64,000 nucleotides of DNA from Amyelois transitella (Eukaryota; Arthropoda; Insecta; Lepidoptera; Pyralidae): the NCBI RefSeq assembly GCF_032362555.1, contig NC_083531.1:4712001-4776000 (forward strand), written 5' to 3'. Below the pieces are notes generated by a model. It ran no database searches. It was not told the DNA's origin and saw only the letters and a list, made by a program, of their open reading frames with translations. Below are positions 58,601-64,000 of the stretch, piece by piece (the stretch's first letter is position 1; each line of letters opens with the position of its first letter). A program made the translations under genes and the position numbers.

Positions 58601-59504
58601 TCAATTTACAGAATATAGATCTCTTAAATCTAAGCAATTGACGTATGCACATTGTCTACATTAAAAAAAGATGAATTAATGTAAAACTAATGATTTCAAT
58701 ACGAATATTTCTTCGTCAAATAATTAAAAAGTTAAAAATTGGATAACTCACCATACTGGTAGGGCTGAGATCACACGGCTGATCGTTCTCATCGGGCTCC
58801 AAAAGACCGACACCCATCTCTTGAAGAACCTTTAGAAATATGACAAAAAAAATATTAAAATTTGCCGTGTGGTTCCCGGCACTTATGGAATAGAAAAAAT
58901 GAACCGGACCACTCTCCATCTCTTTCCCAGGGATGTCGTAAAAGAGGATTAACAATGATCTTATAACGGTATTTTCCGGATCATTTACAAGTGATGTCAT
59001 AGGAAATATAAACATACAACTTACCTCAGAAATATTCATATTATGAATGAAATATAGTTAAAACATCGATTTGATAATACGTAAGATCAAAATAACGAGA
59101 GTTCATTGACTCATGGATAAAAACAAGGCGACATAACCAAAAAATAAGCGGGCAAAAAAGCGGGAACCGTGACATTTACCTCTCTGTCTGTTCTCCTGTC
59201 CATTAAACTCCAACTTTTTCGCGAGGAGTTCTCACGCCGTATACGCTTCCTGCGTCAAAAACACACAATTAACAATAATTTAATAAAAAATATGCAGAAA
59301 TTCGTTCAAAACTCGACACATTATAGAGCGTTCGCGCCTCGCCAGCTTTCAACTTTACCGCTAAAAATCAGCTGTCAGAAATACAGGTGATCGAGCAGAT
59401 CAAGTGTACAATTTATGACATAAACACTCAATTTACCTGGGACTTCCCATTTCTTCCGCCGCTCTAGATGGTGGGATATCTTCTTTGCTATTATCGACAC
59501 TCAT
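45808..59504 (-). CDS. SKP2: SKP2-like F-box/LRR protein, substrate receptor of an SCF ubiquitin ligase, complete
   Basis: Fourteen coding exons on the minus strand, all GT-AG with matching phases, 512 residues (human SKP2: 424). Exons: 59437-59504, 59180-59249, 58752-58829, 57468-57636, 56489-56617, 53887-54043, 52863-52992, 51585-51759, 49975-50065, 49043-49167, 48324-48418, 47062-47126, 46439-46558, 45808-45874. The F-box lies at about residues 197-236 (LSDEMMLSVFRWLPKL then LVCKRWYRVACDETLWQRLD, cf. [18 protein letters not shown] in human). Leucine-rich repeats follow (RIQFLDLSMS, LRRLSLENV, LETLNLAMCQGI, LQSLNISWSGLSE, LLELDLSDCSQLG). The C-terminal tail AIARPTVGAKRTSIWGLRTRD matches the human TIARPTIG...IWG tail. 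The N-terminal third is longer than in human, basic and rich in Ser-Pro. Known role of the family: ubiquitination of CDK inhibitors such as p27 with CKS1. Confidence 0.92.
46439..46558 (-). CDS. SKP2: SKP2 exon 13: last repeat
   Basis: MPCLQFLDVWGMLPSKSLSA then LKAALPAIQINQFMF, matching human [31 protein letters not shown]. Acceptor caacag, donor gtgagt. Confidence 0.9.
47062..47126 (-). CDS. SKP2: SKP2 exon 12: leucine-rich repeat
   Basis: KLSRLEHLALSRCYLLPPHA, matching human [20 protein letters not shown]. 65 nt, phase 0 in and phase 2 out. Confidence 0.9.
48065..48277 (-). repeat. Repeat-B (reference copy) with TTCTA-type tail
   Basis: Contains gctgcagtgtagtttgttcc, gccgcttcttctacacatgc, gtgacgtcaataagtgatac, ending aataaatctattctat. 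Other copies: 4075-4253, 15511-15650 (+), 17085-17260 (-), 47950-48064 (-), 52205-52320 (+), 58450-58672 (+). A related family (B': gttgacgtcaaa, actgcactgcagcattttct) is at 15985-16135, 19455-19530, 33070-33220 and 41005-41215. Confidence 0.75.
48324..48418 (-). CDS. SKP2: SKP2 exon 11: leucine-rich repeat
   Basis: LSKLVERCPHLLELDLSDCS then QLGVEAVQSVQ, matching human [22 protein letters not shown]. Acceptor gttacag, donor gtaaca, phase 0 out. Confidence 0.92.
49043..49167 (-). CDS. SKP2: SKP2 exon 10: leucine-rich repeats
   Basis: LLQSLNISWSGLSESALEVL then PPHVTRLNVGGARIMTSDS. Matches human LDELNLSWCFDFTEKHV and ITQLNLSG. Acceptor tttccag, donor gtgagt. Confidence 0.9.
49975..50065 (-). 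CDS. SKP2: SKP2 exon 9: leucine-rich repeat
   Basis: Residues 326-355. KCKNLETLNLAMCQGITADG then LKAILEGCQ, one full repeat. Acceptor gttacag, donor gtgagt. Confidence 0.9.
50230..51575. repeat. 64-bp minisatellite, about 21 units, in SKP2 intron 8
   Basis: Unit: catacatacatac, ggtcacgtctatatcccttg, cggggtagacagagctaaca, gatacaatata. It is the tail end of SINE-A (minus orientation) plus a short linker. Units are nearly identical, so the expansion is recent. The array ends next to the donor of exon 8 (51584). Confidence 0.93.
51585..51759 (-). CDS. SKP2: SKP2 exon 8: leucine-rich repeats
   Basis: Residues 268-325. IQFLDLSMSTVDRHTLSCLL and RRLSLENVALGD match human VQHMDLSNS.IEVSTLHGIL and LQNLSLEGLRLSD. 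Acceptor ccaatag, donor gtaagt. The 64-bp minisatellite begins a few bases past the donor. Confidence 0.9.
52863..52992 (-). CDS. SKP2: SKP2 exon 7: end of the F-box and linker
   Basis: Residues 224-267. RWYRVACDETLWQRLDLGNK completes the F-box and matches human [21 protein letters not shown]; followed by SLARNALERILARKPSVIRL. Phase 0 out at gtgagt. Confidence 0.92.
53887..54043 (-). CDS. SKP2: SKP2 exon 6: F-box
   Basis: Residues 172-223. Contains FAALSDEMMLSVFRWLPKLT and LSNCMLVCK, the F-box that binds SKP1. Acceptor gtttcag, donor gtgaga. Confidence 0.92.
54127..54311 (+). mobile_element. Non-autonomous Helitron-B (reference copy)
   Basis: Begins TCACTACATAGTATAAAAC and ends with the hairpin cccgtgcgaagccggggcgg, then gtcgCTAG before T. 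Other copies: 21405-21545 (3' end lost at a SINE-A junction), 21990-22169, 26047-26232 (reverse). About 185 bp. Confidence 0.8.
54720..55005 (+). mobile_element. LINE 3' end with reverse-transcriptase C-terminus (truncated)
   Basis: Translates to [20 protein letters not shown] and [18 protein letters not shown], the usual C-terminal block of non-LTR retrotransposon ORF2. It is 5' truncated and has lost its tail. Other copies: 3366-3640 (-), 16598-16925 (-), 18020-18058 plus 18490-18630 (+), 22808-22985 (+), 25650-25840 (-), 26625-26765 (-), 44770-45010 (+), 46730-46795 (+), 47410-47545 (+), 56750-56990 (-, interrupted), 62400-62530 (+). Intact 3' ends read ctacccctccgggaaagagg, cgtgatttta, then (TATG)n. 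Confidence 0.85.
55140..56465. repeat. 31-bp minisatellite, about 43 units, in SKP2 intron 5
   Basis: Unit: agggtatagacgtgattatt, gtatgtatgta. It continues from the 3' end of a SINE-A copy (55010-55160), whose tail reads gcaagggtatagacgtgatt, so it grew from that tail. Variants (gaggtg, aaacgtg, atcaaagg) recur in blocks, suggesting higher-order duplication. It stops about 23 bases from the exon 5 donor (56488). Confidence 0.93.
56489..56617 (-). CDS. SKP2: SKP2 exon 5
   Basis: Residues 129-171. Reads ALQQTELETSLVEGYLVDEE then TPLAQCVGRYSGGRGGEPRQ. It is strikingly GC-rich compared with its surroundings. The donor chosen is GTGT|gtgagt, the only one whose phase fits the next exon. A 31-bp minisatellite starts about 20 bases past it. 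Confidence 0.8.
56750..56990 (-). mobile_element. LINE 3' end interrupted by another LINE tail with target duplication
   Basis: The minus-strand LINE fragment is split after ctctgcata by about 120 bp ending aataaatattctattctatt; the fragment resumes with ctgcatacttcc, so ctgcata is duplicated. The uninterrupted sequence ctctgcatacttcc exists at about 26698, showing the empty site. Confidence 0.7.
57468..57636 (-). CDS. SKP2: SKP2 exon 4: Ser-Pro-rich basic region
   Basis: Residues 73-128. Starts HHKTLKRKHDIENMN, then a run with six Ser-Pro dipeptides among Lys/Arg (TSPRSRFSPKSPKS, KCSPSPGPSKAKSPRS). Probably disordered. Acceptor accaacag, donor gtgagt, ends in phase 1. Confidence 0.82.
58752..58829 (-). 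CDS. SKP2: SKP2 exon 3
   Basis: Residues 47-72, VLQEMGVGLLEPDENDQPCD then LSPTSM. Resembles the human segment ELLSGMGVSALEKEEPD. Acceptor tctaaag, donor gtgagt. Confidence 0.82.
59025..59039 (-). CDS. SKP2: Possible alternative SKP2 first exon (MNISE)
   Basis: ATG followed by four codons and a strong donor (GAG|gtaagt). It ends in phase 0, so it splices in frame to the exon at 58752-58829 and gives M-N-I-S-E-V-L-Q-E-M-G-V. No AG acceptor is visible within about 50 bases upstream, which argues for a first exon and not an internal one. Confidence 0.45.
59180..59249 (-). CDS. SKP2: SKP2 exon 2: basic segment
   Basis: Residues 23-46, RKRIRRENSSRKSWSLMDRR and TDRE. A probable nuclear-localisation cluster comparable to PPRKRLKSKG in human SKP2. 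Acceptor gacgcag, donor gtaaat, ends in phase 0. Confidence 0.72.
59437..59504 (-). CDS. SKP2: SKP2 exon 1: start codon
   Basis: ATG at 59502-59504; reads MSVDNSKEDIPPSRAAEEMG then SP, 22 codons plus AG. Donor gtaaat. It lies about 1.05 kb from the start codon of the divergent gene at 60558. Confidence 0.75.
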
Positions 59505-60557
59505 TTCGAGATTTAAAAAAATGTATCCTACTATTTGTAATAAATTGTGAAGGTGCCGAAAAACGCCACCCAGACACCAACTCAACTTTTTACAAAAGTC
59601 CAAATGTCAAAAATGCACTTGCAGTCAGTTCAATAGACAATATGGTGTTACCAGTGCATATCTAGAATCTATGTTAAGAAAGCACACAAATCTAAATTAA
59701 GTAAGAATACCTACACGATTTTACTTGTAGAAGTCGTAGATAGGATAATACAAATTGAAAACTATTCGCAGACCCGTTTGAACGAATTTTAAAGATTATT
59801 TCACTCAATGGTCCTATAAATTTTAATTTTAAAAAATATTAATAATCTGAATAAATCACGCAAAAGATGTATTTTTAGTTGATATCAAAATATATTTTTC
59901 CTTCATACCCTTAATAAGTGAAAATTTAAAGTAACATCGCAAGCAAACTCTTCATAATCATAATCGGTCACATTTCTTACGTAATGTAAGAACTATGACC
60001 AGTTAACGTTCCTACGTTTCTGGTAGCATCTCGTTACTGCTAGCGATTTCATTTCAGTAGATAGTTATAATGATAAGTAAGAAAATACGCCACCTTTAAC
60101 CCTCCTTATTTAGGTCATTGACATTTTAATACCATAGACAAGTTAAATTAATTTAAATAACTGGCAATAATGACTTCTTTTTTTTTTATTTTTCCCTCGT
60201 CGAAGGTTCTTCTTATTGGTTTATATTAATCGCATGAAAGCCAATCCAATTGTAGTTTGTAACATCATCTCCAAGAATAAGTGCATTTAATTTTTCACCT
60301 TATAGGGTGAGAATAAAGCTCGATATTGTAATAATTGGTGTATATTTTATCTGTGTCTCGGCGACACTGGCGCCACCGTCTTGTCACGGCGGATTGAAAA
60401 TAAAACAGGAAACAAAGGCCGAAGGCGGACTGCGAGCAACGTGAAGTCCGTTGCTTTCTTTGTAATTGTGCGCAAAAAGTTCGAAAATAACAATCGAAAG
60501 TGATTATTTTGTCGAAAAACTATATTCTCAAGTGTAGTGTTTGCGATTATCGCGAAA
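59505..60557. promoter_or_regulatory. Divergent promoter region between SKP2 and the gene at 60558
   Basis: About 1.05 kb between two start codons facing away from each other. No dispersed repeats are seen, unlike the flanks. Sequence from about 60340 to 60560 is GC-rich for this genome. No defined TATA box was picked out; the call rests on gene arrangement. Confidence 0.45.
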
Positions 60558-60597
60558 ATGGCAGCACGAAAGCTGAATACCATCGAAGATTTGAGCG
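60558..60597 (+). CDS. First coding exon of an unidentified gene
   Basis: ATG in good context (gcgaaaATGgca) followed by MAARKLNTIEDLS and a strong donor (G|gtaagt at 60598). Upstream DNA (60350-60557) is GC-richer with no in-frame upstream ATG close by, as for a 5' UTR. I cannot find the next exon in the remaining 3.4 kb, so the first intron probably runs past the window. Too short to assign a family. Confidence 0.5.
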
Positions 60598-63500
60598 GTA
60601 AGTGATTCGTAACATAAATAAACAATGAGATGAAAACATGCATGACGAAACTCGATTTTCTTGTTTTTATCAAGGATATCGACTATGCACGATGCAAAAA
60701 TGCTATTAATACAATGCGAATACTTCATTCGTGGATTTCTTATCGCAGAAATTACTTTTAAATTTGTTATTTCAGCCAGCTGTTTCTTTGTTTACATTGT
60801 AGAAATTTAGTTTCAATAAAATGGCGCAGTCGTGTTGAACTTTCGAGGTCATTGAATGTAACAACACAACAACGCATGATTTTGCGTCATAAATAATTAG
60901 CTGATGTGTACGTGATACCACAAGGGATAAACCGACTATTGTAATATTGCTCTCTTGAGTGCAATTTCCAGTTAACTTATCGTCTTCCGCATTCGGCCGG
61001 GTAACACCTGTAAACATTTTCAACCTCCTTCAAGTTTCTGTTTGCCTGGTACTTGCACCTATTGATTGGGAGACATTTTGTTTACGTTTTCATGTTTGTA
61101 AACAAGTTGTTTTCACCGCATATTGTTGTTATTCATACATTCAATATGGATCTATCTATCTATTCATACTATCTTATCCTACTTCCTTCTTAGTAATATT
61201 AAAAACACGAAAGTTTGTAGCGAAAAAGAGTAAAAAATTGAACCACTCCATATCTTTCCAATGGATATGTCGTAAAAGGTGACTAAGGGATAGGCTTAAA
61301 ACATGAGATTGCTCTTGTAGGCAAGTTAGCAACCTGTCACTATTGGAATCTCAATTTGGTTAAAAAATGGCATAGCTGAATGTGGCCTTTCAGTCTTTTC
61401 AAGACTGTTGGCTCTGTCTACTCCGCAAGGGATATAAACATGACCATATGCACATATGTATGAGAAGAAAAAGAAAAAATAAAAGTGAAATTACAGAAGT
61501 CTTACCCCTACTTTTTGAGAAATGTATATTTTTATTAATGGACATTTCAACATTGTATATCCTTTATCTCATGGAATAAACTTCATGATTTATATTTATC
61601 ACTAGTGACCTGCCCCGGCTTTTAACAGCTAGCATTTAAAGATATAAACCTTCCTCTGAAAACTCTCTTTCCAACATTTCATACATGAACAAAATTTGAC
61701 AGGCCACATTCAGCTGTTTGGCTTAATGATATGAATTGTGATTCAAATAGTGACAGGTTGCTAGCCCATTGCCTAAAAGAGGAATCCCAAGTTTATAAGC
61801 CTATCCCTTAGTCACCTTTTACAACATCCATAGGAAAGAAATGTCTTATTTTTTTATATTGGTACCTAGAACCACACGGCACAGTGTAAGATTAGTGATA
61901 AAAGAATCCAAGTTTATAATTGGTACCGGGAATCACACAGCACTATATACATATTATGTAGTGATTGGCTTCTATAATCATATAATACTTCAACTTGAAT
62001 GATATCTATACTATTAATATAAAGCTGAAGAGTTTGTTGTTTGTTTGAACGTCCTAATCTCAGGAACTACTGGTTGGAATTGAAGAATTCTTGTTGTGTT
62101 TAGTAGGTAGACCATTTATCGAGGAAGGCTTTAGGCTATATAACATCACGCTGCAACTATTAAGGGCCAAGAAATAATGGAATATGTGAAAAAAATGGGG
62201 AAAATTATTCATCCTTGAGGGCTTCAGTGATGCCCAAAATAACTATTCCACGCGGATGAAGTCACGGGCACAGCTAGTGTGATTATAAATGTTATTGTTT
62301 TGAACAGACCTGCTCTGATTATATACTGAATATAACAAAACTATTCAGTAAACAATATTTTGCTACATAGCTGATAAGAAGCAAGGTCATTTAATTTTAA
62401 TCGCCGAGCTTGCATGAAGAGAGTTATGAATGTGGATGAAGCGAAGGAAATATGCAGAGATCGTGGCAAGTGGAAAGAGGTAGTCTCTGCCTACCCCTCC
62501 GGGAAAGAGGCGTGATTTTATGTATGTATGGATCATTTAATTTTTGCATTTAAAGTTGTGGCCTATTGTGAAAAAAATTCTATTTTATTTAATAATCACA
62601 ATCAATTTTACATAAAATACAGACCTTTTCACATAATTTGAGTAAGTGGTGTTTACCTTGTTTGCTACCAGACCAAAATTTTTGGCTTTATGATAGAAAT
62701 GAGATTTTAATAGAGAGATGAGATTCAAATAAAAATCTCATTTCTATCATTAAGCCAAATAGCTGAGTGTGACCTGTTAGTGTTTTCAAGACTGCTGGCT
62801 CTGTCTAGCCCACAAGGGATATAGACGTGACGTACTATATTGTAATGATCCTTTTCCCTTAGTCGCCTTTAACGATATCCATGGGAAAGAGATGGTGTGG
62901 ACCTATTCTTAAGCGCTAGTAGAACTAGAAATAGGTATAGTAAATTTACAATCATAATTAGTAAAATAAATGTGCCGTGTGGTTCCCGGCACCAATAAAA
63001 ACATGAATAGGACCATTCCGTGTCATTCCCATGGATGTCGTAAAAGGCGACTAAGGGATAGGCTTATAAATTTGAGATTCTTGATGGGCAAGCAACCTGT
63101 CACTATTTGAATCTCAATTCTATCATTAAGCCAAACATTGAACGTGGTCTCTACAAGACTGTTGGCTCTGTCTACCTCGCAAGGTATGTAGACGTGATTA
63201 TATATATGTATGTTCACAATCATAAATGCCGCTATACATAGCCCGTTCTCATAGTTACGAGGCTCAAATACAATTCGTACGAATTGGATGATTACAGTCG
63301 AATATAGATCGAGATGCGTATTAGCAAACCCTATTCGAATCGACTGGTCTGCAGAAAATAAATGTCTGCAGCGTGAGCGATGATTCGACCGCCACAAAGG
63401 GAAGATCTTTCGCCGGGCTCGCTGTTATGCTTGGTTCCGGGGAGACGGGGTTGCATTTATGCTCCAATCCGTGAAATCTTTGCTTGTGCGGTTAAGACTC

Positions 63501-64000
63501 TTCGCTGTTACAAAATAGTGACTTAAAATAGTGATTCTGCCACTATTAGAATCTCAATTCTATCATTGAGCCAAACAGCTGAACGTGGCCTTCCACGTGG
63601 TCTTTTCAAAACTGTTGGCTGCCTACTACTATATAGTCGTGATTATATGTATGTATTTTTAAGCGTGTTTTAGTTTAAAGAGTTCCATATCTAAAAGGTA
63701 AAAAACGGTACCCCTTTTACTTAGCCACCACTGTCTGTCTGTCACTAGGCCGTATCTCATTAACCGTGATATGTAATTAGCTGATTTTTTTTACAAATTA
63801 TGTATTTCCTTTGTCGCTATTACAAATCAATAATAAAAAAATACAGAGTCAAAAGTTTTGGTCAGAAAGTTGGTTCGTGCTAGATTAGGGTTTGCAAATA
63901 CGCGTCCGAGTGAATCCGTTTATTGGTTTTGATTGACAAATTGTCCAATACGTTCCGTGCCGTTAATTCGTATGACCGGTCAATGCTTTTAGGAAAGCAA
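60598..64000. other. Start of the first intron of the unidentified gene, with repeats
   Basis: Unique AT-rich DNA to about 61240, then SINE-A copies (61245-61470, +; 61690-61885, -; 62735-62905 mixed; 62970-63220, +; 63530-63650, +), Helitron-C (62008-62277), LINE 3' end (62400-62530) and the ccgtgaaatcttt repeat (63390-63515). No exon recognised. Confidence 0.5.
62008..62277 (+). mobile_element. Non-autonomous Helitron-C (reference copy)
   Basis: Begins TCTATACTA...ataaagctgaagagtttg and ends cacgcggatgaagtcacggg, cacagCTAG before T. Other copies: 4483-4749 (-), 8408-8682 (-), 16377-16595 (+, cut by a LINE fragment), 43958-44060 (internally deleted), 48605-48745, 51955-52195 (+), 52441-52520 (-), 53033-53330 (+). 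Confidence 0.75.

Noticed and set aside
58716-59039. 107-codon minus-strand frame as a separate gene
   Set aside because: It runs through the SKP2 intron and a SINE-A fragment; only its first five codons (alternative first exon) and the exon 58752-58829 are meaningful.
60347-60673. 108-codon minus-strand frame over the 60558 start
   Set aside because: Antisense to a likely 5' UTR and first exon, crosses the donor, and shows no recognisable domain or splice context.

Overview
The window is genomic DNA of a moth or butterfly (Lepidoptera). This rests on two intron-rich animal genes with typical GT-AG introns, an AT-rich background, and dense short interspersed repeats of recognisably lepidopteran types: tRNA-derived SINEs, LINE 3' ends with TATG tails, and non-autonomous Helitrons ending in CTAG. 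I cannot name the species. All homology calls come from reading the sequence; no search was run.

Layout. Positions 1-7197 hold AT-rich upstream DNA and a repeat pile-up. A lysosomal alpha-mannosidase gene (GH38, MAN2B1-like) runs on the + strand from 7201 to 30547 as 15 coding positions, giving about 1101 residues. Its seventh coding position is present three times (16203-16336, 17562-17695, 20004-20137). All three versions are 134 nt, have the same phase, and carry the general acid/base Asp, so they look like mutually exclusive exons. At 31831-32453 (- strand) lies a two-exon gene for a 103-residue XTBD (XRN2-binding domain) protein, tail-to-tail with the mannosidase. At 34045-35919 (+) lies an intronless gene for a 624-residue protein with two C-terminal U1-like C2H2 zinc fingers; I do not recognise its family. 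Between 35920 and 42290 is AT-rich DNA almost free of the repeats found elsewhere. At 45808-59504 (-) lies a complete 14-exon SKP2-like F-box/LRR gene (512 residues) with a possible second first exon at 59025-59039. Head-to-head with it, at 60558-60597 (+), is the first coding exon of a gene that continues beyond what I can follow. The rest to 64000 is repeats.

The genes do not form a shared pathway. The mannosidase trims N-glycan mannose in lysosomes, the SKP2-like protein would be the substrate receptor of an SCF ubiquitin ligase, and the XTBD protein would bind the nuclear exonuclease XRN2.

Repeats dominate the introns. The commonest family (about 50 copies or fragments, about 260 bp, here SINE-A) shares its 3' end with the LINE family in the same window; both end in (TATG)n. 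SINE-A tails have expanded into two minisatellites (64-bp and 31-bp units) inside SKP2 introns. Other notable structures are a 42-bp minisatellite against the 3' splice site of mannosidase exon 5, truncated tandem copies of exon 5, Helitrons flanked by exact host direct repeats, TA-target MITEs with visible empty sites, and an array of the palindrome GCGACTAGTCGC just past the SKP2 stop codon.
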